Positions 46,890-57,228 are shown, counted from the first letter of the stretch. The stretch is DNA of 64,000 bases from Neobacillus sp. PS3-12 (GCF_030915385.1 NZ_CP133268.1:868001-932000); one strand, 5' to 3'. Notes: generated from the sequence alone by a model not told the origin. Made by a program: numbers and translations.

Positions 46890-48169
46890 CTAATATATAG
46901 AAGTAGTTGATTCTGAAGTATTTTCTATTACTTCCTTTACTCGTTGTAAGAAACGTCCGCAAACGAGACCATCCAAAATTCGGTGGTCCAAAGACAAACA
47001 CAAATTGACCATGTCACGGATTGCAATCATATTATTATTCATTACCACGGGGCGTTTTACAATCGATTCCACCTGAAGAATCGCAGCCTGAGGATAGTTG
47101 ATGATCCCCATCGATTGAACTGAGCCAAAAGATCCGGTATTGTTAACAGTAAACGTTCCTCCTGAAATATCCTCCGACTTTAATTTGCCCATTCGTGCCT
47201 TGTTGGCAAGCTCAGTAATTTCTCGTGCAATCCCTTTAATCGATTTTTCATCAGCATGTTTTATCACCGGTACATAAAGTGAATCTTCATCGGCAACAGC
47301 TATTGATATATTGATCTCTTTCTTTTGAATAATTTTCTCTCGGCCCACATTGAATTTAATTGAGGAAATTCTTTAAGAGCCTGTGCAACAGCTTTCACAA
47401 AGAAAGCGAAAAAGGTTAGATTAAAACCTTCTTTACTTTTAAAATCATTTTTTATTTTATTCCGATATTCAACAAGGTTTGTCGCATCTACCTCAACCAT
47501 CATCCATGCATGTGGAGCCTCTTGTTTGCTGCGCAGCATATTTGAAGCAATTGCTCGGCGGACACCCGTGACAGGGATTTCAATATCTCCTGTTTCAACC
47601 GGAACGGTTGCAGCATGGTTACTTTGACTAATTACAGGTTTCTCAATTTGTTTAGCAACCTGTTCAACCATTTGTGAAGATGCCAAACTTTCAACTTCAA
47701 TTTGTGGCACCGTGCCAGAATCGATGAAAGCTAATAGGTCTTTTCTTGTAATTCTACCGCCCACTCCTGTACCCCTAACCTGCGATAGATCAATTCCATG
47801 TTCTTGTGAAATTCTTAAAACAGCAGGGGAATACCTTTGTTTAGAAGCCATTTGCTCCACAGAATTCGCTTTATCGGCTTGGTTTACTGATATTGAAACT
47901 TCCGATTGAGATTCTGTTGATTCCGAAGATTCTACTTCTATCGTGCAAAAAATCTCTCCAACTGAAAGAGTGTCGCCTTCTTTTGCTAATAATTCTCTAA
48001 TTACACCTGCAAAGGATGACGGAACCTCCGCATTCACTTTATCCGTCATCACTTCTGCGAGCGGATCATATTTATTTACTGTATCACCAACAGAAACTAA
48101 CCACTTGCTAATGGTCCCTTCTGTAACGCTTTCCCCGAGTTGAGGCATTTTAATTTGTTCAACAGCCAA
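46890..48169 (-). pseudogene. bkdB: Branched-chain 2-oxoacid dehydrogenase E2 with an apparent 1-nt frameshift
   Basis: The E2 core transfers the branched acyl group from lipoate to CoA. Two overlapping frames make one protein of about 426 aa. The first has the lipoyl domain (lysine in EVMTDKVNAEVPSS), the E1/E3-binding domain (AVLRISQEHGIDLSQVRG in part) and the start of the catalytic domain to FPQLNSMWA. The second has KIIQKKEINISIAVA, GGTFTVNNTGSFG and the active-site DHRILDG. The junction is at about 47337-47343: one missing G after GCC restores MWAGEKIIQKK. Last gene of the cluster. Confidence 0.9.
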
Positions 48170-48236
48170 CGAGTTAACCTCCTATTTAAGTGCGGTGCAC
48201 TAATAATTACCATTCAGGTCCAGCCCTAAAAAAGTT

Positions 48237-49221
48237 TTAAAATGCAGCTAGTTCACGCATTGCCTTTTCAACTTTTTCAGGATTCATCATGAAAAATTTT
48301 TCCATTGTTGGAGCATATGGCATCGCCGGGATCTCCTGGACCAGCTAAACGTTTTATTGGTGCATCCAACTCAAACAAGCAGTTTTCTGCAATAATTGCT
48401 GCCACTTCACTTAAAATACTTCCCTCTTTGTTATCCTCTGTGACTAGCAATACTTTTCCTGTTTTCGTTGCTGCTTCAATAATAGCTTCCTTATCAAGCG
48501 GGTAAACTGTACGTAAATCAAGAATATGTGCTGAAATGCCATCCACCGCTAATTTTTCTGCAGCCTGGAGGGCAAAATGTACACATAAGCCATATGTGAT
48601 AACCGTTATGTCGTCCCCTTCTCGTTTTACATCTGCCTTCCCAATTGGCAACGTATAATCTTCGATTGGAACTTCCCCTTTTATTAAACGGTAGGCCCGT
48701 TTATGTTCGAAGAAAAGGACGGGATCATCATCCCGAATGGCCGCTTTTAACAAACCCTTCACATCATACGGTGTCGAAGGAATAACGATTTTCAGCCCAG
48801 GCTGGTTGGCAAAAACCGCTTCAACTGATTGTGAATGATATAATGCTCCATGAACCCCTCCGCCAAACGGAGCTCGAATAACAATCGGGCAGTTCCAATC
48901 ATTATTGGAGCGGTACCGAATTTTTGCAGCTTCCGAAATAATTTGATTAACAGCCGGCATAATAAAATCAGCAAATTGCATTTCAGCAATCGGCCGCATT
49001 CCATACATCGCTGCCCCAATGCCAACTCCAGCAATAGCAGATTCGGCCAGCGGGGTATCCATTACCCGTTCTTCCCCAAATTGTTCATATAAACCTTGTG
49101 TCGCCTTAAAGACTCCGCCTTTTTTACCAACATCTTCTCCAAGAACAAAGACTTTTTGATCTCTTTCCATTTCTTCACGAATAGCCATTGTAACAGCTTC
49201 TATAAAAGATATGACTGCCAT
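48237..49221 (-). pseudogene. bkdAB: Branched-chain 2-oxoacid dehydrogenase E1 beta with an apparent 1-nt frameshift near its end
   Basis: Beta subunit of the thiamine-dependent E1. It contains LGEDVGKKGGVFKATQGL, DTPLAESAIAGVGIGAAMYG, RAPFGGGVHGALYHSQS and VTEDNKEGSILSEVAAII. The long frame ends in unrelated residues (GDPGDAICSNNGK). Removing one base near 48333-48337 gives GPEIPAMPYAPTMEKF, running on to MRELAAF and a stop at 48237-48239, for 327 aa, the usual length. The ATG at 49219-49221 follows bkdAA by 18 bp. Confidence 0.9.
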
Positions 49222-49239
49222 AATCTTCTTTACCTCCCT

Positions 49240-50235
49240 TTAGCGATCCCCATAAACATATTTAAGCGCATCTTCTGGTGCCGCATATGGAGCATTTTCG
49301 GCATAATCAGTTGCTTCATTTACTATTTTTAGAATCCGCTTATTGATTGCTTCTTCCGCTGAATCACTCAGAACACCTTTTTCCTTTAGAAAAGCAGCAA
49401 AAGTAATGATTGGATCAAATGTCTTTGCTTTTGCAACCTCATCCGGTGCACGATAGGTACGATCATCATCATCAGAGGAGTGTGGAGTTAACCGATAGGA
49501 AACTGTTTCAATCAGGGTCGGCCCTTTTCCTTTCCTGGCGCGATCTGTTGCCTCTTTTACTACTCGATATACCTCAAGAGGATTATTTCCATCAACCGTA
49601 ACCCCTGGCATTCCATAGCCAATCGCCCTGTCAGACACTCTCTCACATCCCAATTGTTTCTCAATTGGAACAGAGATCGCATATTTATTATTTTCACACA
49701 TGAAAATGACAGGTAATTTATGAACGCCCGCAAAGTTTGCGCCTTCATGAAAATCCCCTTGGTTAGATGAACCCTCACCAAAAGTGACGAAAGTAACTAG
49801 ATCTTTTTTCTCCATTTTTCCAGCTAAGGCAATCCCTACTGCATGTGGTACTTGCGTTGTTACCGGTGAAGACCCGGTCACAATTCTGTTTTTTCTTTGA
49901 CCAAAATGACTTGGCATTTGCCTACCACCAGAATTGGGGTCTTCAGCTTTAGCAAATGCCGAAAGCATAATCTCCTTTGCAGTCATTCCAAATGTTAAAA
50001 CAACCCCCAAGTCCCGATAGTATGGAAGAATATAATCTTTTTCCTTCTCGAGCGCAAAAGCAGCACCAACTTGGGCAGCCTCCTGACCTTGACATGATAT
50101 AGTAAAAGGAATTTTTCCCGCTCGATTCAATAACCACATCCGTTCATCGATACGTCGTGCCAAGAGCATCATTTCATACATTTCCATTAATTTTTTATCA
50201 CTTAAACCTAATTCAAGGTGGGCATTAACAGCCAT
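49240..50235 (-). CDS. bkdAA: Branched-chain 2-oxoacid dehydrogenase E1 alpha
   Basis: Decarboxylates 2-oxoacids of Val, Leu and Ile using thiamine diphosphate. The 331-aa protein has the ThDP/Mg motif FGEGSSNQGDFHEGANFAGV (GDG-type, about residues 150-170) followed by FMCENNKYAI, and the phosphorylation-loop-like region SYRLTPHSSDDDDRTYR. Works with bkdAB, bkdB and lpdV in the same operon. Confidence 0.94.
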   Translation of the reverse strand: MAVNAHLELGLSDKKLMEMYEMMLLARRIDERMWLLNRAGKIPFTISCQGQEAAQVGAAFALEKEKDYILPYYRDLGVVLTFGMTAKEIMLSAFAKAEDPNSGGRQMPSHFGQRKNRIVTGSSPVTTQVPHAVGIALAGKMEKKDLVTFVTFGEGSSNQGDFHEGANFAGVHKLPVIFMCENNKYAISVPIEKQLGCERVSDRAIGYGMPGVTVDGNNPLEVYRVVKEATDRARKGKGPTLIETVSYRLTPHSSDDDDRTYRAPDEVAKAKTFDPIITFAAFLKEKGVLSDSAEEAINKRILKIVNEATDYAENAPYAAPEDALKYVYGDR

Positions 50236-50282
50236 TAAATATTACCTCCCTATTGATCGTAAAAATTTTTGTACTGTGCCCC

Positions 50283-51704
50283 TCATGAGTGGATGGCTAA
50301 TCCATCTACTGCAAGTGCAGCTTCCCCAATGGCTTCAGAGAGGGTTGGGTGCGGATGGATCACATTGGATACCTCCCAAGGAATAGCATCTAATACCATG
50401 GCAAGACCTGCTTCTGATATCATATCGGTAACATGTGGCCCAATCATATGAACTCCTAAAATGTCATCACTATCTTTATCTGCGATGATTTTTACAAATC
50501 CATCGGATTCTCCATAAACAAGTGCTTTTCCAATCGCTCTAAATTGAAATTTTCCGATTTTCACATTATGTCCTTTAGCTTTTGCTTCCTCTTCATTCAT
50601 CCCTACACTAGCCACTTCAGGATTACTGTAAATACATTTGGCTACTAAGTTATAATTAATTGGCGAAGGGGCCTTCCCTGCAATATGTTCAACTGCCACA
50701 ATCCCTTCATGTGAAGCTGCGTGTGCCAGCTGCAGGCCGCCAATGACATCTCCGATGGCGTAGATATGACTCTCCTTTGTTTGATAATAATCATTTGTTC
50801 CGATAACACCTTTTATAATTTGAATATCTGTGTTTTCAAGACCAAAACCTTCAATATTCGCCTGTCGCCCGACGGAAACTAATAGTTTTTCAGCTTTAAA
50901 CTCTTGGTGCTTGGATTTTATTTCCGCAGTTATCGATATTCCGTCGCCCTTAACAAGGGTTTCTGGAAGCAGATTTGCTCCCGTAATAATTTTGACCCCT
51001 TTTTTCTTCAACAAACGCTGCATTTCTCGTGAAATCTCTTTATCTTCTGCCGGGAGTATTTGTTCAGCGTATTCCACTACCGTTACATCCACACCGAAGT
51101 CTGACAGCATTGAAGCCCATTCGATACCGATTACGCCTCCGCCGATAATAATGATTGATTTTGGCAGTGATTCTAAACCCAATGCCCCTTCCGAAGTAAT
51201 GACATATTTATCGTCAATTTCAAGTCCAGGCAGTGTCCGAGGTCTTGATCCAGTTGCAATAATTACATTTTTAGGAATCAACATCTCATTTTCTGATCCA
51301 TTATTCATTTCAATCGAAATGGTTCCTGGAAGTGGTGAAAAAATAGATGGTCCCAAAATCCGTCCAATTCCCTCATAAACATCGATCTTTCCTTTTTTCA
51401 TAAGATGTTGAACACCTTTATGAAGTTGTTCAATAATTTTACTTTTCCGTTCTTGAACCTTTGTAAAATTAACCGTTACACCATGGGTAATAATTCCATA
51501 TTCTTCGCTCTGTTTTGCTGTCGCATAGACTTCAGCACTCCTAAGAAGCGCCTTACTTGGTATGCATCCACTGTGTAAGCATGTTCCCCCAAGTTTCCCT
51601 TTTTCAACAATCGCTGTTTTTAAACCAAGCTGGGAAGCACGAATGGCTGCTACATATCCTCCGGTTCCTCCGCCTAGTATGACAATATCGTATTCTTGTG
51701 CCAT
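50283..51704 (-). CDS. lpdV: Dihydrolipoyl dehydrogenase (E3) of the branched-chain complex
   Basis: Flavoenzyme that reoxidises dihydrolipoamide. The 473-aa protein has the FAD motif IVILGGGTGGYVAA, the redox cysteines in GGTCLHSGCIPSK (Cys42, Cys47), the NAD motif IIIGGGVIGIEWASML, AIGDVIGG and the C-terminal His-Glu pair in HPHPTLSEAIGEA. It sits between buk and bkdAA, as in B. subtilis. Confidence 0.95.
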   Translation of the reverse strand: MAQEYDIVILGGGTGGYVAAIRASQLGLKTAIVEKGKLGGTCLHSGCIPSKALLRSAEVYATAKQSEEYGIITHGVTVNFTKVQERKSKIIEQLHKGVQHLMKKGKIDVYEGIGRILGPSIFSPLPGTISIEMNNGSENEMLIPKNVIIATGSRPRTLPGLEIDDKYVITSEGALGLESLPKSIIIIGGGVIGIEWASMLSDFGVDVTVVEYAEQILPAEDKEISREMQRLLKKKGVKIITGANLLPETLVKGDGISITAEIKSKHQEFKAEKLLVSVGRQANIEGFGLENTDIQIIKGVIGTNDYYQTKESHIYAIGDVIGGLQLAHAASHEGIVAVEHIAGKAPSPINYNLVAKCIYSNPEVASVGMNEEEAKAKGHNVKIGKFQFRAIGKALVYGESDGFVKIIADKDSDDILGVHMIGPHVTDMISEAGLAMVLDAIPWEVSNVIHPHPTLSEAIGEAALAVDGLAIHS

Positions 51705-51724
51705 TGTTATGTCCTCTCCTATGA

Positions 51725-52825
51725 CTAGATTTTTGCAGTGTTGAACACGGGGTATTCCTTAACTTTTTCTTCATTGCGCAAAACCCTTAATGCACCTTCT
51801 GCTAATGCCAGCAATTCATCTTCCCCAGGGTAAACAATAACATCTGCAATCCAATTAATTTGATCGATAATGGACCTTACAAGTTTGCTTCCATAGGCAA
51901 GGGTGCCTGTCAGTACAATCGCATCTACTCTTCCAGCTAAAACTGCGCTTGCAGAGCCGATTTCCTTTGCAACTTGATAGGCCATAGCATCATATATCAG
52001 TTTTGCTTTTTCATCCCCATTTTTGACCATTTCTTCTACTTTTAATGCATCTTTCGTTCCCAGATATCCCATTAATCCGCCTTGATCAACAAACAGTTTC
52101 ATGATTTCATCGCGAGAATATTTACCTGAATAGCAAAGATCTATTAAATCACCAGCAGGAACCGTTCCCGGACGCTCCGGGCTAAATGGACCATCGCCGT
52201 GAAGCCCATTATTGACATCAATAACTCTCCCATTTTTATGGACTCCAACTGTTGTCCCTCCGCCCATATGGGTGATAATTAAATTTACTTCTTCATATGT
52301 TTTCCCAAGCTCTTTTGCAACTCTTCTGGCTACAGCTTTTTGATTTAACGCATGAAAAATACTCTTTCTTTCTATTAGCGGAAAACCAGAAATCCTGGCT
52401 ATTGGTTCAAGTTCATCCACAACTACCGGGTCAACGATGTAGGCAGGAATATTGAGCCCAGAGGAGATTTCAAAAGCGATAATACCTCCCAGGTTCGATG
52501 CATGCTGCCCTGCATAACCTGAGCGTAAATCCTGAAGCATCGCCTCATTTACTATATAGGTTCCACCCTTAATCGGCCTCAGCAAACCTCCTCGGGCACA
52601 AACTGCGTTTATTTTGGAAACATTAATTCCATCCATATCTAATGTTTCCAAAATCGCATTCTTTCTCAATTGATATTGGTCTGCCATATTAGTAAATTTA
52701 TTTAGTTGCTCAGCATCGTGTTGGATTGTTTTTTCAAATAAAGAAACTTCATTGTCAAAGACCCCGATTTTCGTGGATGTGGAAGCAGGGTTGATGATCA
52801 GGACCCGGTAATCTTTTTCTGTCAA
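51725..52825 (-). CDS. buk: Butyrate (branched-chain fatty acid) kinase
   Basis: Phosphorylates branched short-chain acids, or makes ATP from the acyl phosphates. The 366-aa ASKHA kinase has the acetokinase-family starts [16 protein letters not shown] and the motifs [20 protein letters not shown] ([12 protein letters not shown] visible), [18 protein letters not shown] and [13 protein letters not shown]. Its usual partner ptb (phosphate butyryltransferase) is not in this cluster. Confidence 0.93.
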   Translation of the reverse strand: MTEKDYRVLIINPASTSTKIGVFDNEVSLFEKTIQHDAEQLNKFTNMADQYQLRKNAILETLDMDGINVSKINAVCARGGLLRPIKGGTYIVNEAMLQDLRSGYAGQHASNLGGIIAFEISSGLNIPAYIVDPVVVDELEPIARISGFPLIERKSIFHALNQKAVARRVAKELGKTYEEVNLIITHMGGGTTVGVHKNGRVIDVNNGLHGDGPFSPERPGTVPAGDLIDLCYSGKYSRDEIMKLFVDQGGLMGYLGTKDALKVEEMVKNGDEKAKLIYDAMAYQVAKEIGSASAVLAGRVDAIVLTGTLAYGSKLVRSIIDQINWIADVIVYPGEDELLALAEGALRVLRNEEKVKEYPVFNTAKI

Positions 52826-52908
52826 TCTCTTGGCCTCCTATTCAACAGTTCCTTGATCATTTAATGTATAAATGTTACTAAAAAACGTATTAATTACGAT
52901 TAATGCAC

Positions 52909-54003
52909 TTAACGTCGACTTAAAATATGGCGGTTATTCTGTAAAAACTGGCTGCGTGAATGACGAAGCTTCTCAATCCGCTCTTCAGCCATTCGATCTG
53001 CTGCTAGATAAGTAGGGATGGAATCACGTTTGGCAATTTCAAATACTTTCTGAACATTATCGTAAATTTGTTCTACCTTTTTCATTGCCCGTTCTCGGTT
53101 GTAACCATATAATTCATCAGCAACATTGATAACACCGCCAGCATTAATGACATAGTCAGGGGCATACATAATCCCCATTTCATGGATTACTTGACCATGT
53201 TTGGTATCCTTTAACTGATTATTGGCTGCACCAGCAATAACCATAGCCTTCAATTTTGGGATGGTTTCGTCATTTATTACAGCTCCAAGAGCACATGGGG
53301 AAAAAATATCGCAGTCAACCCCATAAATTTCATTTGGCTCCACTGCCTTTGCCCCAAACTCGGAAACAGTTTTTTTTACAGCTTCAATATTAATATCAGT
53401 TACAATTAAGTTTGCCTTTTCTTCGTGCAAATAGCGGCATAGATTATACGCTACATTGCCAACTCCTTGGACAGCGATCACTTTACCTTCAAGCAGATCT
53501 GTTCCAAAAGCTGCTTTAGCAGCTGCTTTCATTCCGCGATAAACACCATAGGCTGTGACAGGGGATGGATTCCCTGAGGAGCCGAAAGCTGGCGAAATCC
53601 CGGTCACGTAATCCGTTTCCTCATGGATGATATCCATATCAGCAACGGTTGTACCTACATCTTCCGCTGTAATATAGCGTCCGTTTAAGCCTTGAATATA
53701 ACGGCCAAAGGCCCTGAAAAGCGCTTCACTTTTATCCGTTTGGGGGTTCCCAATGATAACAGTTTTCCCGCCGCCAAGATTTAGACCTGCAGCCGCATTT
53801 TTATACGTCATTCCCCTTGCCAGACGGAGAGCATCCTCAATTGCTGCTTCTTCAGAATCATATGTCCACATCCGTGTGCCTCCTAAAGCAGGGCCCAAGG
53901 TTGTATCATGAATAGCAATGATCGCCTTAAGACCAGATTCTTGGTCTTGACAAAATACCAATTGCTCGTAATCATATCTTTCTAAATAGCCAAAAATCTC
54001 CAT
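52909..54003 (-). CDS. bcd: Leucine dehydrogenase
   Basis: NAD-dependent oxidative deamination of Leu, Ile and Val to the 2-oxoacids used by the Bkd complex. The 364-aa protein has the catalytic lysine in [11 protein letters not shown], the [15 protein letters not shown] segment, the NAD motif [18 protein letters not shown] and [15 protein letters not shown]. First gene of the sigma-54 operon, 139 bp after the promoter. Confidence 0.95.
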   Translation of the reverse strand: MEIFGYLERYDYEQLVFCQDQESGLKAIIAIHDTTLGPALGGTRMWTYDSEEAAIEDALRLARGMTYKNAAAGLNLGGGKTVIIGNPQTDKSEALFRAFGRYIQGLNGRYITAEDVGTTVADMDIIHEETDYVTGISPAFGSSGNPSPVTAYGVYRGMKAAAKAAFGTDLLEGKVIAVQGVGNVAYNLCRYLHEEKANLIVTDINIEAVKKTVSEFGAKAVEPNEIYGVDCDIFSPCALGAVINDETIPKLKAMVIAGAANNQLKDTKHGQVIHEMGIMYAPDYVINAGGVINVADELYGYNRERAMKKVEQIYDNVQKVFEIAKRDSIPTYLAADRMAEERIEKLRHSRSQFLQNNRHILSRR

Positions 54004-54136
54004 CCTGATTGACCTCCTATATTTCTGTGAGAGTCCTGTTGTAAAGGAACATCATTTCAATTGCAGGATTATATCCAATTCCCTCTTTTTAAAGGTAATA
54101 GCATAATGAGCAGCATAAAAAATAAATTTCCAAATA

Positions 54137-54220
54137 ATATTATGCAAAAATCATGCCAAATAAAAAGCAACGAAAAAGCTTATTTTCGAAGTATAAAACC
54201 TGAATTATTTTGCATAATAT
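54137..54220. repeat. 13-bp inverted repeat spanning the bcd promoter region
   Basis: ATATTATGCAAAA (54137-54149) and TTTTGCATAATAT (54208-54220) are exact inverted copies 58 bp apart. The left arm includes the -12 element of the sigma-54 promoter; the right arm lies just after the bkdR stop. The role is unknown. Confidence 0.7.
54142..54159 (-). promoter_or_regulatory. Sigma-54 (SigL) promoter of the bkd operon
   Basis: On the minus strand TTGGCATGATTTTTGCAT matches the -24/-12 consensus TTGGCACG-N4-TTGCAT at all but one base, with GG and GC exactly 10 nt apart. It lies between bkdR and bcd. BkdR/SigL control of this operon is established in B. subtilis. Confidence 0.88.
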
Positions 54221-54225
54221 GAAAT

Positions 54226-55944
54226 TTATTGCACGCCAAATTTTTCAAGTTTATAGTATAGATTTCGAACTGATAAGCCGAGTGCCTTTGCTGTTAATGT
54301 TTTATTGCCGTTTAAACGATTAAGAGTTGTTTGAATAATATGCGCTTCATATTGTTCTACCATATCGGATAGAGAGCTATTATGGGTCTGTTCAGCTGTT
54401 TCTCTGGGAATATCCTTTATACTTTTATATTTATTCGTTAATTCTGGGAGGTGTTTAACATCCATTAACGTTTCATTGTGTTTCATAAAAATAATGGCTC
54501 TCCCTAGAATATTTTCTAATTCCCTTACATTTCCCGGCCAATCATAATCCATTAATTGTGCTTCAGCCGCCTTTGTGATTCCTTCAACGCTTCTACCATA
54601 ATCCTGGTTGATTTTCTGAATAATTCGCTCACATAAAAATGGAATTTCCTCCCTCCTTTTTCTTAAAGGTGGTATATGGATTGGAATTCGATTTAAACGG
54701 TAATATAAATCTTCCCTGAAGGTTCCATTTGAAATTCCTTTTTCTAAATTCACATTTGTAGCGGCAATCATTCTAACATTAATCCGTACTGGTTTAGTTC
54801 CGCCAACCCGAATAATTTCATTTTCTTGCAAAACTCTTAATAACTTCGCTTGAGTATTTGCTGAAAGTTCTCCAATTTCATCAAGAAAAATACTTCCATT
54901 GTTTGCTTCTTCAAATAAACCAATTTTCCCGCCTCTTTTAGCTCCTGAAAATGCCCCTTCCTCATAACCAAACAATTCACTTTCAAGCAATGATTCGGAA
55001 ATGGCAGCAAGATTTACGCGAATGAATTTGTTATACTTTCGGTCGCTTGCATTATGTATAGCATGGGCAAATAATTCCTTTCCTGTACCTGATTCACCTC
55101 TTAATAAAACAGTTGCTGGTGTTTTAGCGCCAAGCATAGCTTGTTCAATTGCAAGGAGCATTTCTTCTGATTTTCCAATAATATCTTCAAATGTATATTT
55201 TGCCTCAAGTGTTCGAATTATTTGCCTTGCCCGATTTAATTCTATGTTTAATGCTTTTATTTCTGACATGTCATGAATGACGCCAACACTGCCTTTTAAT
55301 TTTCCTTGAACAATAATCGGGGCTACATTAACAATGACTTCACGTTTGTTTGGTCCGACACGCATTGTTACTCCTCTAACAGGTCTTCGAGTTTGCAGGA
55401 CCTTCATATGCATGCTTTCTCCCTCTGAAATATCCGCAGTAGCTGGTTTTCCAATGACTTGTTCTTCTGTCAGACCGGTTATACGGGTATAGGCAGGGTT
55501 TATTAAAATCCCGATCCCTTTTTCATCTACAACTGAGATGGCATCATCACTTGATTGGATAATGGCTTCCAACATCGTTTGTATTTCTTTTAAATCAGTA
55601 ATTTCCTCTGCAAGCTTAACAGCCTGCGTACTATCTTTAAAAATTGCAAAAGCACCCAAAAGCCTGCCATTCTCTTCAATGATGGGAATTCTGCTTGTAA
55701 TGATCTTTTTTCCATTTTTTAAAACCATTTCTTGATTTGATTCGGTTCTTCTTGTAGACAAGATTAGGGGAAGACGGCTCTCAAAAATCACCTCTGATAC
55801 AGCTTTGCCAAGGGCCTCTTCTTTTTTTATCCCCATTATTTCTTCAGCACGTTTATTAAATAGGGTAATGATCCCTTTATTATTGATAACAACCATTCCA
55901 TCATCAGTGGAATTAAAGATTAAATTGTGAATGACATTTTCCAT
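54226..55944 (-). CDS. bkdR: Sigma-54-dependent activator BkdR
   Basis: Enhancer-binding protein that activates the bkd operon. The 572-aa protein has two PAS-like sensory domains (about residues 5-110 and 125-235), the AAA+ domain with Walker [16 protein letters not shown], the GAFTGA-type loop GAFSGA in [11 protein letters not shown], Walker [13 protein letters not shown], and the Fis-type DNA-binding tail [25 protein letters not shown]. It is shorter than B. subtilis BkdR, lacking part of its N-terminal region. It lies immediately upstream of the operon it should control. Confidence 0.92.
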   Translation of the reverse strand: MENVIHNLIFNSTDDGMVVINNKGIITLFNKRAEEIMGIKKEEALGKAVSEVIFESRLPLILSTRRTESNQEMVLKNGKKIITSRIPIIEENGRLLGAFAIFKDSTQAVKLAEEITDLKEIQTMLEAIIQSSDDAISVVDEKGIGILINPAYTRITGLTEEQVIGKPATADISEGESMHMKVLQTRRPVRGVTMRVGPNKREVIVNVAPIIVQGKLKGSVGVIHDMSEIKALNIELNRARQIIRTLEAKYTFEDIIGKSEEMLLAIEQAMLGAKTPATVLLRGESGTGKELFAHAIHNASDRKYNKFIRVNLAAISESLLESELFGYEEGAFSGAKRGGKIGLFEEANNGSIFLDEIGELSANTQAKLLRVLQENEIIRVGGTKPVRINVRMIAATNVNLEKGISNGTFREDLYYRLNRIPIHIPPLRKRREEIPFLCERIIQKINQDYGRSVEGITKAAEAQLMDYDWPGNVRELENILGRAIIFMKHNETLMDVKHLPELTNKYKSIKDIPRETAEQTHNSSLSDMVEQYEAHIIQTTLNRLNGNKTLTAKALGLSVRNLYYKLEKFGVQ

Positions 55945-56154
55945 CAGCTTCCCCTCCTGTACTAATATTTCATCTTTTAAGCAAGTTATTTCAAACTAAG
56001 AAATTTATTTCAAGGTTTTTCATACGAAATCTGCAGTTTTTTTCAAGAATTATTTTAACGTTTTTTTCGTTAAAAGGAAATACACATTTTGATTCATAAA
56101 AATATCAGACTTTAGATATAAAATAGATGGGCTGGTGGTCCAACCTGATTTATA

Positions 56155-56182
56155 TTGACAAATTTAATAGGTAGTCTATTAT
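56155..56182 (+). promoter_or_regulatory. Sigma-A promoter of the DUF2627 gene
   Basis: TTGACA (56155-56160), 16 nt, TATTAT (56177-56182), about 50 nt before the ATG at 56233. Confidence 0.7.
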
Positions 56183-56232
56183 TTTTATATGATGATTTTT
56201 GCGAATATTTTTATTTGAGAAGGGATTTATTT

Positions 56233-56472
56233 ATGATACGGATTATTGCTTTGGTAATTTTATTAATCCCTGGTTTTTTAGCTGCATATGGAATTAAGCT
56301 GATGCGTGATATGACCTTTGGAATTCTGCAGCCGCCCTTTCCGTACTTATGGTTGCAATTTCTGCTTGGACTTTTGTTTTTTGTTGGGGGACTTAGTTTT
56401 GTGGCAGGATTCATTTTTTATCGGGACCGTAAACGTAATAAAGTACAAACAAGATTTCAAAATAAAAAATAA
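56233..56472 (+). CDS. DUF2627 membrane protein (YqzF-like)
   Basis: A 79-aa protein with two membrane helices: IALVILLIPGFLAAYGIKLM and LWLQFLLGLLFFVGGLSFVA, separated by RDMTFGILQPPFPY, and a basic tail RDRKRNKVQTRF. This matches YqzF / DUF2627. Function unknown. Start chosen at ATG 56233 with GAGAAGGGA upstream; the frame is open 26 codons further, across the promoter. Convergent with glpQ across a mobile-element remnant. Confidence 0.85.
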   Translation: MIRIIALVILLIPGFLAAYGIKLMRDMTFGILQPPFPYLWLQFLLGLLFFVGGLSFVAGFIFYRDRKRNKVQTRFQNKK

Positions 56473-56494
56473 AAGAGACCGCTATTGGTCTCTT
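56473..56494. terminator. Terminator of the DUF2627 gene, left copy of a duplicated hairpin
   Basis: Stem AAGAGACC (56473-56480) and GGTCTCTT (56487-56494), loop GCTATT. The 19-bp sequence AGACCGCTATTGGTCTCTT recurs exactly at 57229-57247 on the other side of the mobile element. Confidence 0.83.
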
Positions 56495-56575
56495 CTGACA
56501 GATTGTCGAGAAAGGTATTTTTCTCGACAATTTTTTATTTTATTAGTATCTAAACTAATTGTACCTGCAAATAGG

Positions 56576-56710
56576 CCTGTTGATTTCCACTCCGGGCACT
56601 CGCTTTCCGCGGGGAGGTTCTGGAGCCTCCTCGGCGCCTTGGCGCCTGTGGGGTCTCCAGTGACCTCTTGATCCCGCAGGAGTCGAGTGCCCTCCGCTCC
56701 AATCAACAGG
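56576..56710 (+). repeat. GC-rich palindromic repeat, copy A2
   Basis: 135 bp, near identical to A1 at 25846-25980, with the same ends CCTGTTGAT and ATCAACAGG and the same orientation relative to its element. Confidence 0.85.
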
Positions 56711-56739
56711 GAGGTAAAAAAACCTAAATTATTTTGCAA

Positions 56740-56852
56740 CACACTTTTTCTAACCTTGCTATGTTGCAGAGTTTTTTGTATTTTGACTGACTAAAGTTAG
56801 AAAAACCTGTTCGCTTGCATTCTTCAATCCCCGTAACCGACAGAAGCGAAGC
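56740..56852 (-). pseudogene. IS1182-family transposase tail, degenerate
   Basis: On the minus strand the sequence reads RFCRLRGLKNASEQVFLTLV then SQNTKNSAT before a stop, clearly related to [20 protein letters not shown] at 25989-26225. It is shorter and more decayed; upstream sequence has lost recognisable coding. Confidence 0.65.
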
Positions 56853-57028
56853 CAATAAAGCACGTATGATTCTGTCAATCTTCCCTCTATTATTTCCTTT
56901 TCATATTTATTATGTAATTTTTGAATTAGTATGGTGGATCACTATCATCCATGAAATAAGGACGGGTCTTTCCAGAAGAAACATTTTTTATCTTTATTTC
57001 TTTAGCTAAAGGTCTATTGAAAACACTC

Positions 57029-57161
57029 TGTTGATTGGCACGGAAGGCACGAAGACTCCTGCGGGAGTACGGGGCTGGGGAGACCCCACAGGCGCTTCAA
57101 CGCCGAGGAGGCTCCCCAGCACGCCCGCAGAAAGCGAAGTGCCTGGAGTGCCAATCAACAG
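57029..57161 (-). repeat. GC-rich palindromic repeat, copy B2
   Basis: Palindrome from CTGTTGATTGGCACGGAAGG to CCAATCAACAG, with CTCCTGCGGGAGTACGGGG and GCCGAGGAGGCTCCCC; inverted relative to A2. CTATTGAAA occurs as a direct repeat shortly outside both ends (57014-57022 and 57165-57173, approximately). Confidence 0.8.
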
Positions 57162-57228
57162 ACCTATTGAAAGTCATAAACCAATAATATTGTACAAGCT
57201 GGAGAGTTTTTTGACTTTCTGTAAAAAA

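Larger units (their letters stand above)
56499..57221. mobile_element. Second degenerate IS1182-like element at a bidirectional terminator
   Basis: A 723-bp remnant with the same plan as the 25.76-26.54 kb locus: left end CAGATTGTCGAGAAAG, a perfect 12-bp hairpin (56502-56531) with a T-run, palindromic repeat A2 (56576-56710), a transposase tail on the minus strand (about 56740-56852) and an inverted palindrome B2 (57029-57161). Read inwards from the right, the end is CAGAAAGTCAAAAAAC. It is bordered by a 19-bp exact duplication of the terminator of the DUF2627/glpQ pair. Clearly inactive. Confidence 0.78.

Noticed and set aside
54137..54220. Terminator for bkdR from the 13-bp inverted repeat
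   Set aside because: The 58-nt separation is too long for an intrinsic terminator and no T-tract follows; listed as a repeat instead.
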